NCBI RefSeq assembly: GCF_019334315.1
Contig: NZ_JAHWGL010000005.1
Coordinates: forward strand, 32,838 to 96,837
Direction of reading: 5' to 3'
DNA: 64,000 nt
DNA from: Hymenobacter profundi
GTDB lineage: Bacteria; Bacteroidota; Bacteroidia; Cytophagales; Hymenobacteraceae
The notes beneath the pieces were generated by a model. It was not told where the DNA came from. It did no database searches and worked only from the letters and a program-made list of their open reading frames with translations. Made by a program: the position numbers and the translations under genes. Of the stretch, positions 10,101 to 18,064 are shown piece after piece (the stretch's first letter is position 1; each line of letters opens with the position of its first letter).

Positions 10101-10238
10101 TTGACACTGGATATGGCACTGCCAGAGGTAGGGCGGCGGCAAGTGGTGCTGTATGGTCGGCGCCTGCTGCACTTGGAGCAGCCTACTAACCAGGTGTTGC
10201 TAGGCGTGAAAAGCATAGCAGAGGATACCACTCCCTAA
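7167..10238 (+). CDS. CheB/CheR methylesterase-methyltransferase fusion with PAS domains
   Basis: About 1023 residues from ATG 7167 (an in-frame GTG lies at 7161). Order: a disordered N-terminus of 50; a CheB domain at about 50-235 (GGSAGS, VVTHLSP, SGMGSDG); CheR N- and C-terminal domains at about 255-515 (FRRIERRM, WAPGCSTGEEAYSLA SAM site, CCRNLLIYL); a PAS-like domain near 570-670; a coiled coil near 690-770 built on the heptad EEL(Q/K)S(T/A)N; and a second PAS near 780-900. The C-terminus ends after PAS-like sequence, without the histidine kinase often fused in this family. A separate PAS kinase 170 bases downstream may supply that activity. Targets are unknown: no methyl-accepting receptors are in the window. 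Confidence 0.92.
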   Translation: MSSSKQPSKQQHSGLAARPVEEATTDAMPAHLIQEPLGVGVAPVRHEEDRFTVVALGGSAGSLEAFKQFFQHLPSHTGLAYVVVTHLSPTQEGEMAQVMQHFTTMPVMEAKDGMRVRPNHVYVIPSNHDLSLLHGILYLLKPTQAPGRRLPIDFFLQSLAKDVRERAVCIIFSGMGSDGSLGLKLVMENFGMVMVQDPETAAYDSMPRAAMATEFVDFVLAPEMMPAKLLDYVERPLLGRPPRLSENRDDANSKPAHALQKIFLLIRSQTGHDFSYYKRNTVFRRIERRMNAHQIKEFTHYVRYLQENPHEVEQLFRELLIGVTKFFRDHEAFEHLKTHLRPVLQRKETDSTIRVWAPGCSTGEEAYSLAMLLLECLDAVDPSRYLKIQIFATDISAESIDFARTGLYPENIVADVSPERLERFFQKVDGHYQIRKEVRDLVVFALHNINKDAPFTKLDLLCCRNLLIYLSGELQKNLLPVFHYALNPNSILFLGPSENITGFQDLFQPLDVKWKISRRTETAASLPRLANFPFSLSSHPMALPVPPVLVPASSSARRDGGPFASLIQKELLRTYAPPAVVINSKGEILYVNGRTGKYLEPAPGLSGMNLFEMAREELNFEISGAVFRATQSREDVVVDNVRVRTDTGQQVLRLSVRHLGETDNLAGLLLVVFEDQPTPRRLRLGKQSASLEQRNDVASALEKELQYTKHRLQTTIEEMESSLEELKSTNEELQSANEELQSTNEEAMTNKEEMQSLNEELLTLNMQYMARTEELTQSANDMKNLLDATEIAIIFLDNDMLVKRFTPPVSRIVNLMPSDVGRPLMHFASNLRYEHLVRDVQQVLSRLTRQEANIQAVNGQWYTMRILPYRTLDNYISGAVITFTEITSLKQMEKQLQESARFAASIHEAVREPQLTLDKQLRVLTASRSFAEAFREQASELPGKPLVSLNGGAWDKPALRHQLHQLLDPESDQMEFNDLTLDMALPEVGRRQVVLYGRRLLHLEQPTNQVLLGVKSIAEDTTP

Positions 10239-10406
10239 GCCGCGCCGCCGCGCCAGGTTGCGTACCTATTGGTTCTTTATAGGGTAGGAAAAGCCCGTAT
10301 ATCTTTAGCAGGACAGAAAGCGGCTGCCTGGCTTTTTCAACTACACTCCGGCTCTGTTCCTACCCCCACTACCTACCAAATTCATTATCTATAACCGGCT
10401 TGTTGT

Positions 10407-12065
10407 ATGGGAAGGCTTGAAGAAGGAGAGCAACCTCAAGATGTTTCCCGCGCTAAGGCAGCGCTGGAGAGCCTGCGCCAGCGCACCGAGCAGCGCCGCT
10501 ATCTGGTTACGCAGCCCACACCAGTTGATACGCCGGCCGAAGTGCGGCAACTGGTGCAGGAATTGCAAGTGCACCAGATTGAGCTGGAAATGCAGTACGA
10601 AGAACTGCTGCTGGCCCAAATGGAAGCCGAAAAAAGCCGGGCGCAGTACATTGATCTATACGAGTTTGCGCCCATTGGCTACTGCACCATCGCCGCCAAT
10701 GGGCAACTGCAACAGCTAAACCTGCGCGCCAGCCAGCTATTGGGCGCCCCAAGGCAGCAGTTGCTGGGGCGGCGCTTAGCGCTGTTTGTGGAAATGAGCA
10801 GCCGGGAGCCATTCGTAGAATTTCTGCAACGGCTACTCAGCACCGGACATCGGCAGACCCTGACGCTGCCCATGCGCCGTGTCGACAACATTTTGTTTTA
10901 TGCCCGCCTGGAAGGCATGGCCACGTCTGCGGACCTATCTGAGCTATGCTGCCGCTTGGCTTTGTTTGATGTAACGGAGCAATACCAGGCGCAGCAAGCA
11001 TTGACCATCAGCGAAAAGCGGTTCCGAACGCTCTTCGAGCTGAGCGAAGACGGTATGCTGCTGCTGCGCGACAATCGGTTTGTGGACTGCAACGACAGCG
11101 TCCTGCGCCTGTTGCAGCTACCCGATAGAAAAGCCTTACTTGGCCAGCATGCCTCGGCCTTCTCGCCCGAGAAGCAGCCTAATGGCCTGCGGTCCTACTC
11201 CCTGGCCAATCAGTATTGGGAAGAAACGCTGCTGCGCGGCTCTTTGCAGTTTGAGTGGTGCCGCCTGCGGGCCAACGGCGAGCCGTTTTGGGAGGAAGTG
11301 CTTCTTACCAGTATTCCTGAAGAAGTGGGTAGCGCGTTGGTGCACGCCAGCTGGCGCGACATCACAGACCGCAAGCTGGCGGAAGCCGAGCGGGCTACCC
11401 AGCAGCAGCGCCTCGCCGATGCCGTGCTGAACGCCCAGGAAGTTGAGAAGCGCCGCATTGCGGAGTCGTTGCACAACGGGCTGGGGCAGTCGCTGTACGC
11501 CGCCAAGCTGCACCTCGACCATATTCAGGTAGGGGACGACCAAGTTTCGCAGCAAGTGAAAGCGAAGATAGAGCAACTGTTGTCCAGCGCCATCAAGCAG
11601 GCCCGTACGTTGTCGCACCAGTTGGTGCCCACCACGCTGGAAGACTTTGGCCTGGAGGCTGCTATGAGGGATATCTGCCAGATTTGCAGCAGCCCAGCCT
11701 TGCAGCTACGCTGCCACGTGCAGACCCTACCAACCAGCATCCCCAAAAACCTGCAAATTGCTGTGTACCGAATGGCGCAGGAGCTGACCAACAACATCGT
11801 GAAGCACGCTCAGGCCACGCAGGCAAGTTTGTACCTACGCGAGGAACACGGCTACCTCATCCTCCAGGCCCGCGACAACGGCCAGGGCTTCGACGCGCAA
11901 CAGCCCTCTTCCTCCGATGGCTTGGGGCTGAGCGCCATTCGCGACCGGGTGCGCTTGCTGAACGGTACCCTGAACGTCGACTCGGAGAAGGAGCAGGGGA
12001 CGGACATTACGGTTTTCCTACCCCTGACCCCGGATAGGTCGGCTACCGTGCCAAGCATAAGCTGA
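10407..12065 (+). CDS. PAS sensor histidine kinase (HisKA_3 type)
   Basis: A protein of 552 residues: an N-terminal helical segment, PAS domains at about 80-195 and 200-325, then a HisKA_3 dimerisation region with phospho-acceptor His356 (RRIAESLHNGLGQ) and a HATPase_c domain (N box ELTNNIVKHA near 459, DNGQGFD, GLGLSAIRDRV). No transmembrane segment is visible, so it is probably cytoplasmic. The residue after His356 is Asn, where most HisKA_3 kinases have Asp/Glu. It follows the CheB/CheR/PAS gene by 168 bases and may be its kinase partner. A weak -7-like TATCTTTA lies at 10300-10307. No response regulator gene is adjacent. Confidence 0.9.
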   Translation: MGRLEEGEQPQDVSRAKAALESLRQRTEQRRYLVTQPTPVDTPAEVRQLVQELQVHQIELEMQYEELLLAQMEAEKSRAQYIDLYEFAPIGYCTIAANGQLQQLNLRASQLLGAPRQQLLGRRLALFVEMSSREPFVEFLQRLLSTGHRQTLTLPMRRVDNILFYARLEGMATSADLSELCCRLALFDVTEQYQAQQALTISEKRFRTLFELSEDGMLLLRDNRFVDCNDSVLRLLQLPDRKALLGQHASAFSPEKQPNGLRSYSLANQYWEETLLRGSLQFEWCRLRANGEPFWEEVLLTSIPEEVGSALVHASWRDITDRKLAEAERATQQQRLADAVLNAQEVEKRRIAESLHNGLGQSLYAAKLHLDHIQVGDDQVSQQVKAKIEQLLSSAIKQARTLSHQLVPTTLEDFGLEAAMRDICQICSSPALQLRCHVQTLPTSIPKNLQIAVYRMAQELTNNIVKHAQATQASLYLREEHGYLILQARDNGQGFDAQQPSSSDGLGLSAIRDRVRLLNGTLNVDSEKEQGTDITVFLPLTPDRSATVPSIS

Positions 12066-12072
12066 GCGGCAC

Positions 12073-12312
12073 CTAAAGCGACTGACGGTCGGAGCCGAAG
12101 GGTACGGGTGAGGGTAGAGCGCTGGGCGCAGCCAGCAAGTCGCAGACTTCCTGCCAACTCAATTCGCCAGCCACGTACCGTTGATATAGGGCCTGAGCGC
12201 GAGTTGGCGTTTTGAGCCCCATATTTTCCCGCACAATCAGCATTTGCCGAAGCACGTGCGCCCGCTGTTGCGGCGTCTGGGCAAAGGGGCCGAATTTAGG
12301 ATTGTGAGCCAT
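12073..12312 (-). CDS. Small hypothetical protein, 79 residues
   Basis: I chose the ATG at 12312 (MAHNPKFGPFAQTP); an upstream extension of the frame reads like non-coding sequence. The protein is helical and polar, with RARAQ-like and YQRYVAGELSWQEVCDLL segments. That last segment resembles the helix found in VbhA-type antitoxin-like domains, but the match is weak and no Fic or other toxin gene is near. It is convergent with the histidine kinase, with only 7 bases between stops. Function unknown. Confidence 0.6.
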   Translation of the reverse strand: MAHNPKFGPFAQTPQQRAHVLRQMLIVRENMGLKTPTRAQALYQRYVAGELSWQEVCDLLAAPSALPSPVPFGSDRQSL

Positions 12313-12512
12313 AAGAATAGTGGAAAGGGGAGGATAGAACGAGTAACAAAATTGCCGAATAGTGTAGAAAGATTCAATCGTATAAACCCGTAAGTGACTT
12401 AGTAACAACTACGTAATTAAGGTAGCTGTAAAAAATACTATTGGCAGAACTGGTAGCACCGTAGTCAGTAAATACACAGTTGCAGTCAGTAAAAATACCT
12501 TGTTTGAGCAAC

Positions 12513-12546
12513 AAAAAAGGCCTTCTGCTGGGGAGCAGAAGGCCTT
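12513..12546 (-). terminator. Intrinsic terminator of tRNA-Glu copy 1
   Basis: Perfect 13-nt arms (AAGGCCTTCTGCT and its complement) with a GGGG loop; the leftward transcript ends in U6. It lies 15 bases past the tRNA 3' end. Confidence 0.9.
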
Positions 12547-12560
12547 GCAAAGCGGGGGAG

Positions 12561-12632
12561 TAGTCCGTAGGGGAATCGAACCCCTGTTGGTAGAATGAAA
12601 ATCTACTGTCCTAACCCCTAGACGAACGGACC
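12561..12632 (-). tRNA. tRNA-Glu (UUC), copy 1
   Basis: Read leftward it folds as a 72-nt cloverleaf: acceptor GGTCCGT/ACGGACT, D arm, anticodon arm GTAGA-TTTTCAT-TCTAC with anticodon TTC, a 4-nt variable loop, and T arm with TTCGATT. The discriminator is A and CCA is not encoded. It is identical to the second copy 547 bases away. Confidence 0.97.
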
Positions 12633-12664
12633 AGATAACTAAACCCTGGTGCGCTTTGGTGCTG

Positions 12665-12694
12665 CAAAGGTAATACTAGATAATAAGAATGCAA
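12665..12694 (-). promoter_or_regulatory. Promoter of tRNA-Glu copy 1
   Basis: Read leftward: TTG (12694-12692), 19 bases, TACCTTTG (12672-12665), a full match to the Bacteroidota -33/-7 consensus. It is 33 bases upstream of the tRNA 5' end. Confidence 0.85.
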
Positions 12695-12764
12695 GCAGGC
12701 TGTAAAAAAAATATTGCAAGGGCTTATTGCTGCATTTCCATTAGGCTTTCCGGGCCTTGTTAAG

Positions 12765-12989
12765 CTACTGAAAACCAGGGCTGGCGCTGCTAAGCGGCTG
12801 GCGGTGCTTCAGCATATACCGAAAGTAAGTGTTGCTGGTGGCCGAGTTTGTGACGGAGCCATTGGGTAGCACGTCCTACCCGTTGGTGCAGAGAAAATGG
12901 AGAATCGCGGCTTCGCTGGGAAACTTGCGTTTCCGGTCGGCCTCCCGCGTAGACAGCACGCCTTTGCTCACGGAAAACGTGTAGTAAAA
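12765..12989 (-). pseudogene. Possible remnant of a protein gene between the tRNA copies
   Basis: Leftward, one frame reads 74 codons with a single internal TAG (the codon following ...LHFLCTNG) before ending at 12765. The translation begins FYYTFSVSKGVLSTREADRK and includes NTYFRYMLKHRQP. No start codon is visible, and I do not recognise the family. It may be the 3' part of a decayed gene caught between the duplicated tRNA units, or a chance open frame. Confidence 0.3.
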
Positions 12990-13059
12990 ATCCCGAGAAT
13001 ATATTTCAGCTGCGCTATAGGGCTACTTGCAAGTCGCAAACGCCGCAACAAAAAGCAAC

Positions 13060-13093
13060 AAAAAAGGCCTTCTGCTGGGGAGCAGAAGGCCTT
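13060..13093 (-). terminator. Intrinsic terminator of tRNA-Glu copy 2
   Basis: Identical to the hairpin at 12513-12546, again followed by T6 on the leftward strand. Confidence 0.9.
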
Positions 13094-13107
13094 GCAAAGC
13101 GGGGGAG

Positions 13108-13179
13108 TAGTCCGTAGGGGAATCGAACCCCTGTTGGTAGAATGAAAATCTACTGTCCTAACCCCTAGACGAACGGACC
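13108..13179 (-). tRNA. tRNA-Glu (UUC), copy 2
   Basis: Identical in sequence to the copy at 12561-12632: anticodon TTC, 72 nt, discriminator A, no encoded CCA. Confidence 0.97.
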
Positions 13180-13211
13180 AGATAACTAAACCCTGATGCG
13201 CTTTGGTGCTG

Positions 13212-13241
13212 CAAAAGTAGCGTAGGGAAGCTTCAGCGCAA
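13212..13241 (-). promoter_or_regulatory. Promoter of tRNA-Glu copy 2
   Basis: Read leftward: TTG (13241-13239), 19 bases, TACTTTTG (13219-13212). The -33 element and spacer differ from copy 1, yet the spacing is the same, so both copies look expressed. Confidence 0.85.
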
Positions 13242-13425
13242 TATCTGACGCGAAAAAAAAGTGTGTCCGCTGGCAAATAGATTGATTTACAGGTAGAAAA
13301 TTTTTCGTTTTTACCTCATCATTGAAAATGGAATAGCTACGGACCGCCTTCTGTACGTACTAGAGGACACTTACCTGCCAGCGCGGAAGCACTTCCGAAA
13401 CACTTGTCCTATCTGGCGGGTTAAT

Positions 13426-13456
13426 TTGGCGAAGTTAAGGAGGCCCTTTACCTTCG
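13426..13456 (+). promoter_or_regulatory. Promoter of gap
   Basis: TTG (13426-13428), a 20-base spacer, then TACCTTCG (13449-13456), one mismatch to TAnnTTTG. It would give a leader of about 60 bases before the gap ATG. The rest of the 337-base gap after the tRNA promoter has no other feature. Confidence 0.7.
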
Positions 13457-13502
13457 CCTCGCCTAACCCTAAACCCGACCCGCACTTGTGTGGGCCGATT
13501 AA

Positions 13503-14525
<1,023 letters not shown>

Positions 14526-14545
14526 GCTCCGCATTGCCTTATATC

Positions 14546-14583
14546 AAAAAGCGGCCTGCCCCACTGGGGTAGGCCGCTTTTTT
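14546..14583 (+). terminator. Intrinsic terminator of gap
   Basis: Stem AAAAAGCGGCCT / AGGCCGCTTTTT with extra pairing inside (GCCCC/GGGGT), followed by T-rich sequence, 20 bases past the gap stop codon. Confidence 0.9.
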
Positions 14584-14598
14584 GTTGTAGCATAAAAA

Positions 14599-14606
14599 TA
14601 GATTTG
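14599..14606 (+). promoter_or_regulatory. Candidate -7 box (TAGATTTG) of the lipid kinase gene
   Basis: TAGATTTG fits TAnnTTTG. The first in-frame TTG (14614) would fall almost on the transcription start, so this box supports the downstream start at 14674. No -33 TTG at the right spacing. Confidence 0.5.
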
Positions 14607-14673
14607 TCGACTTTTGAGCGCCAAACGAATTCCCTTACCACTACCCAATCGTTCAAACTCACTACTCACCACC

Positions 14674-15540
14674 TTGCGCATCTGTTTTATTTTGAATCCA
14701 ATGTCCGGCACCAATCGTCGGCAAGATGTGGCGGGCCTGCTGGCGCGCTACCTCGACCCGGCGCGGGTGACCTACGAAGTGCGTCACACCGAGTATGCCG
14801 GCCACGCCGTGCTGCTGGCCCGCGAAGCTGCCGAAGCCGGCTGCCGGGTGGTAGTGGCCGTGGGGGGCGATGGCACGGTGAACGAGGTAGGAAGGGGGCT
14901 GCTGGGTACGGGGGCTGCACTAGGCATCTTGCCCCGCGGTTCCGGCAACGGCCTGGCTCGCCACCTGCACGTGCCGCTGGGGCTGTCGGCGGCCATTAAG
15001 CGCTTGAATGCGCCAGAGTTCCAGCGTATTGACGTGGGCTGCATCAATGGGCACCAGTTTTTCTGCACGGCGGGGGTAGGGTTCGACGCGCACGTGAGTA
15101 AGTGCTTTGCCGTGGCCGGCACCCGCGGGCTGGTTACTTACGTGAAGGTAGCCCTGCACGAATACCGCCACTACCAGCCCACGCCGGTACAGGTGCATTT
15201 TGCCGATAACGTGCTGGAAACTAACTGCTATGTGCTGGCCTTTGCCAACGCCGCGCAGTACGGCAACAATGCTTACATCGCTCCGAATGCCAACATCCAA
15301 GATGGTCTACTGGATCTATGCCTGATTGATGCGCTACCCTTGTTGCGGGCCGTGCGCGTGGGGGTAGGGCTGGCGCTGGGCAATCTGCCTACCTCGAGCG
15401 CAGCCGTATACCACACCGCGCAGCAGGTACGGGTAGAAGCCGCCCAGCCGCTCGGCTTCCACGTAGATGGCGATTATAAAGGAGAAGCCACCAACTTTGC
15501 CGTGGAGCTGACGCCATTGGCGCTGGAAGTGGCTGTTTGA
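14674..15540 (+). CDS. Diacylglycerol kinase-family lipid kinase (YegS/DagK-like)
   Basis: About 288 residues from TTG 14674, which gives the family-type N-terminus LRICFILNPMSG; TTG 14614 is an alternative. The DAGK catalytic domain shows the nucleotide-binding NPMSG, GGDGTVNEV and LPRGSGNGLARHL motifs, and the C-terminal beta domain ends with FHVDGDYKGE. Members phosphorylate diacylglycerol, sphingoid or similar lipids with ATP at the inner membrane face; the substrate here cannot be told from sequence. It stands alone, downstream of the gap terminator. Confidence 0.88.
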   Translation: MRICFILNPMSGTNRRQDVAGLLARYLDPARVTYEVRHTEYAGHAVLLAREAAEAGCRVVVAVGGDGTVNEVGRGLLGTGAALGILPRGSGNGLARHLHVPLGLSAAIKRLNAPEFQRIDVGCINGHQFFCTAGVGFDAHVSKCFAVAGTRGLVTYVKVALHEYRHYQPTPVQVHFADNVLETNCYVLAFANAAQYGNNAYIAPNANIQDGLLDLCLIDALPLLRAVRVGVGLALGNLPTSSAAVYHTAQQVRVEAAQPLGFHVDGDYKGEATNFAVELTPLALEVAV

Positions 15541-15547
15541 AAATAAT

Positions 15548-15627
15548 GTAGTGGTGCGTTTGATATTTTGGTTGCACGAACTACGCCATTTTCCCAAACC
15601 GTGCAGCCAGAACATCAAACGCACTAC
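15548..15627. repeat. Imperfect 80-bp palindrome between lipid kinase and SUI1 genes
   Basis: The left arm (15548-15577) and right arm (15601-15627) pair over about 27 bases with a 3-base insertion in the left arm and three differences, two of which still allow G-U pairs. There is no T-tract. It may end the lipid kinase transcript or be a dispersed palindrome remnant. Confidence 0.55.
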
Positions 15628-15651
15628 TTTCCCATTTCATAACTTCACCCT

Positions 15652-15996
15652 ATGAAAGCCGACAAGAAGAGACCTGAAGGAGTTGTGTATTCCACCAACG
15701 CCGATTTTGCTTATCAATACAATGACGAAGCTGTAGTAACGACGCTGCCACCTCAGCAGCAAAACCTGCGCGTGCAGCTCGACAAAAAAGCCCGTGCCGG
15801 CAAACAAGTCACCCTCGTAACCGGCTTCGTAGGTACTGATGCCGACCTGCAAACCCTGGGCAAACTGCTGAAAACAAAGTGCGGGGTAGGCGGCAATGCC
15901 AAAGACGGCGAAATCCTCATCCAGGGCGACTTTCGCGATAAAGTGATGGCTGTGCTACTAGCTGCTGGCTACAAGGCAAAAAAGGCAGGCGGCTAA
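15652..15996 (+). CDS. SUI1/eIF1-family translation factor (YciH-like)
   Basis: A protein of 114 residues. An unstructured N-terminal half is followed by the SUI1 fold: [17 protein letters not shown], then [21 protein letters not shown], which is the conserved KxxCGxGGxxKxxxIxxQG block. Bacterial members (YciH) bind the 30S subunit near the P site and affect start-codon fidelity or stress translation; that is family knowledge. The ATG start is clear. It has no operon partner. Length is normal. Confidence 0.92.
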   Translation: MKADKKRPEGVVYSTNADFAYQYNDEAVVTTLPPQQQNLRVQLDKKARAGKQVTLVTGFVGTDADLQTLGKLLKTKCGVGGNAKDGEILIQGDFRDKVMAVLLAAGYKAKKAGG

Positions 15997-16031
15997 ACCA
16001 GCCTTGCATGTGGGCGTATGCATAAGCCAGT

Positions 16032-16601
16032 ATGGCCCCCTCTGCTCCCTCTCAACAATCAACCGCTCCGCTTGCCGATGCACCGTCCCGCGGCGTAGGC
16101 CGCAAGCGTCTGAGCGTGCGCGCCGAGCTGCTGTTAGCCTTGCTACCCACGGCTACAGTGCTGGCGGTACTGGCCTTGGTGGAGGTATATAGCCACCAGC
16201 GGCTGCTGTTTGCCTCTTTGGCTTCCAGTGCTTTTCTTATCTACCTCGACCCCGAGCACGCGACCAACAGTGGCCGTACGCTGCTGCTCTCGCAATGCGC
16301 GGCGGCGCTGGCAGGTTTTGGCTTCTACGCGTGGCTGGGGCCGGGCTACCTCCCCGCTGCATTGGCCATGCTCACGGTTATCGGGCTGATGGTGGTGCTG
16401 GACGCAGTGCACCCGCCGGCCGTATCCACGGCTCTCAGCTTCGCCTTTCAGGGGCAAAAGGCCGATAACCTGTTGCTATTCGGGGCTGCCGTGGGGCTGA
16501 TTCTGGTGCTCGTGGCTCTGCAACGGGGGTCAGTTTGGCTGTTGCGCCGCCTTACCCGTACGTCTTCTGCTGCCGCCGCGGCCCTTACCCAACCACAATG
16601 A
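16032..16601 (+). CDS. HPP-family integral membrane protein
   Basis: A protein of 189 residues with four or five predicted transmembrane helices after a polar N-terminus of about 35 residues. The family motif is present as DAVHPPAVSTAL near residue 125, and LYLDPEHATN-like sequence near 75 is also typical. Some HPP proteins are proposed nitrite or small-anion transporters in plastids and cyanobacteria; bacterial function is not settled. The stop codon overlaps the start of the next gene (ATGA), so the two are translationally coupled and may act together in the inner membrane. Confidence 0.88.
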   Translation: MAPSAPSQQSTAPLADAPSRGVGRKRLSVRAELLLALLPTATVLAVLALVEVYSHQRLLFASLASSAFLIYLDPEHATNSGRTLLLSQCAAALAGFGFYAWLGPGYLPAALAMLTVIGLMVVLDAVHPPAVSTALSFAFQGQKADNLLLFGAAVGLILVLVALQRGSVWLLRRLTRTSSAAAAALTQPQ

Positions 16602-17002
16602 TTGCTACCCCCGAAAGTCTGGGAGTCGAAGGCTCCGTAATTGCCGCCGTACAATGGATCAAGCTGGCCGTAGAGGCCATTGGAGCAGCTATTATTGCGC
16701 TGGGCGTGCTCATAGCAGGCAGCCAGTTTGTGATGGCTCTCCTGCGGCGACAAACAGCCAACTTCAACGCCATCCGCCTGATGCTGGCTCGCTACCTGGC
16801 CGTGGCACTAGAATTTGAGCTAGGCGCCGACGTGCTGAGTACCGCCATTGCACCCGGCTGGGAACAAATCGGTAAGCTAGGCGCCATTGCCGTTATCCGT
16901 ACTGCCCTCAACTATTTCCTATCTATTGAGATGAAAGAGGAAAGCGCTTCTGAGCAGGAAAAGAAAGTAGCCGCCCAAGCATCGGGGAGCGAAGGAGGGT
17001 AG
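16598..17002 (+). CDS. DUF1622 membrane protein
   Basis: About 134 residues from ATG 16598, which overlaps the HPP stop by 4 bases. Two or three hydrophobic helices are visible (IKLAVEAIGAAIIALGVLIA, a central ALEFELGADVLSTAI block, and IAVIRTALNYFLSIEM), with a charged C-terminal tail. The block RYLAVALEFELGADVL is the DUF1622 signature. Function is unknown. Coupling to the HPP gene is the only clue and hints at a two-component membrane module. A dispersed palindrome follows the stop. Confidence 0.87.
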   Translation: MIATPESLGVEGSVIAAVQWIKLAVEAIGAAIIALGVLIAGSQFVMALLRRQTANFNAIRLMLARYLAVALEFELGADVLSTAIAPGWEQIGKLGAIAVIRTALNYFLSIEMKEESASEQEKKVAAQASGSEGG

Positions 17003-17023
17003 GAAGGTGTGAGTTGAAAAATA

Positions 17024-17129
17024 TGTCATCCTGATCTTGCGAAGGACCTTCTCACATCTGTACGACAAGCGCACAAGTACCAACGACCCGTTCTAGCGTA
17101 AGAAGGTCCTTCGCAAGCTCAGGATGACA
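17024..17129. repeat. Dispersed palindromic element, family A, copy 1
   Basis: Arms of about 29 nt start TGTCATCCTGA and continue CTTGCGAAGGACCTTCT, with one mismatch between arms. The element lies between convergent genes (DUF1622 and kdsB). A second diverged copy is at 42901-43001. It resembles REP-like elements and may also end transcription. Confidence 0.85.
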
Positions 17130-17140
17130 GCTCTACTTTC

Positions 17141-17887
17141 TTATTCTCCTAAAATCTGTGCTAAGGCGCGAATTACATCTTCCGGCGTGTCGATGCCCAG
17201 GGTAGCCAACTCAGTTTCAGCAGTGCGGATGCGGTAGCCGTGTTCCAGCCACCGCAGCTGCTCCAGGCTCTCAGCTATTTCGAGGGGGGAAGGGGGTAGG
17301 CGGGTTAGCTCGGCCAGCACAGCAGGACGGTAGGCATAGAGGCCAATGTGGCGCAGGTAGTGGTGGTAAGCCAGCCAGTCGGCGGGGTTGTGCTGGCGCT
17401 GGTAGGGTAGGGGGTGGCGGCTGAAGTACAGCGCTTCGCCCCGCGTATTCAGCACTACTTTGGGCAAGTGCGGGCTGCGTAGTTCCTCCTCACTCACCAC
17501 ATGTTTCACCAGCGTGCCAATTTGCGTTTCCGCATCGGCAAACAAATCCAGCAACAGGTTGATTTGCGCGGGATGAATAAACGGCTCGTCGCCCTGAATA
17601 TTCACTACGCAGTCGGCCGTTTCGCCTAGCAACTGGTAGGCTTCGTACACGCGGTCGGTGCCGCTGGGATGGTCGGAGGCAGTCAGCACGGCTTCACCCC
17701 CAAAATCCAGCACGTGCTGGTGAATGCGGGCATCGTCGGTGGCTACTACCACGCGGCTCAGGTGGGCTTGCCGGGCCTGGTTCACCACCCGCTGAATCAT
17801 GGACTGACCACCTAGGTCAATCAGTGGCTTGCCGGGTAGGCGGGTAGAAGCATAGCGGGCCGGAATGATACCAATGGCGTGCAACAT
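17141..17887 (-). CDS. kdsB: 3-deoxy-manno-octulosonate cytidylyltransferase
   Basis: A protein of 248 residues, full length. It starts IIPARYASTRLPGKPL, the CMP-KDO synthetase nucleotide-binding motif, and contains SDHPSGTDRV, NIQGDEPF and LRHIGLYAYR. It activates KDO with CTP to CMP-KDO for the lipopolysaccharide inner core, in the cytoplasm. It is divergent from a LysM-domain envelope gene, with a short intergenic region, and convergent with the DUF1622 gene across a palindromic element. Confidence 0.97.
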   Translation of the reverse strand: MLHAIGIIPARYASTRLPGKPLIDLGGQSMIQRVVNQARQAHLSRVVVATDDARIHQHVLDFGGEAVLTASDHPSGTDRVYEAYQLLGETADCVVNIQGDEPFIHPAQINLLLDLFADAETQIGTLVKHVVSEEELRSPHLPKVVLNTRGEALYFSRHPLPYQRQHNPADWLAYHHYLRHIGLYAYRPAVLAELTRLPPSPLEIAESLEQLRWLEHGYRIRTAETELATLGIDTPEDVIRALAQILGE

Positions 17888-18064
17888 GGGCGGGAGGGTA
17901 GAGAAAATCAGAAACGCCGCAAAATAAGCACCTTTCCGTCCGCGTTTCCTACTGAAGAATGGTACTGTGCGGAGATTAATCTTTATCTTTCGGCCTTATT
18001 ACGGGTAAAAAGCGTGGGCTGGAGCGTGAGGTTGCCCGGTGCTCTTTTCCACGATATAGTTGTT

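Larger units (their letters stand above)
12508..12668. repeat. 161-bp direct repeat, copy 1 (tRNA-Glu unit)
   Basis: It matches 13055-13215 at a fixed offset of 547 bases with one difference (G12649 against A13196). The unit spans the terminator, the tRNA-Glu gene and its 5' leader, and ends in the TTTG of the -7 promoter box. Confidence 0.97.
13055..13215. repeat. 161-bp direct repeat, copy 2 (tRNA-Glu unit)
   Basis: The second copy of the unit described at 12508-12668; 160 of 161 bases match. Sequence on both sides of the repeat is unrelated between the copies. Confidence 0.97.

Noticed and set aside
12073..12312. Toxin-antitoxin pair suggested by a VbhA-like helix
   Set aside because: The similarity is faint and there is no Fic or other toxin gene nearby.
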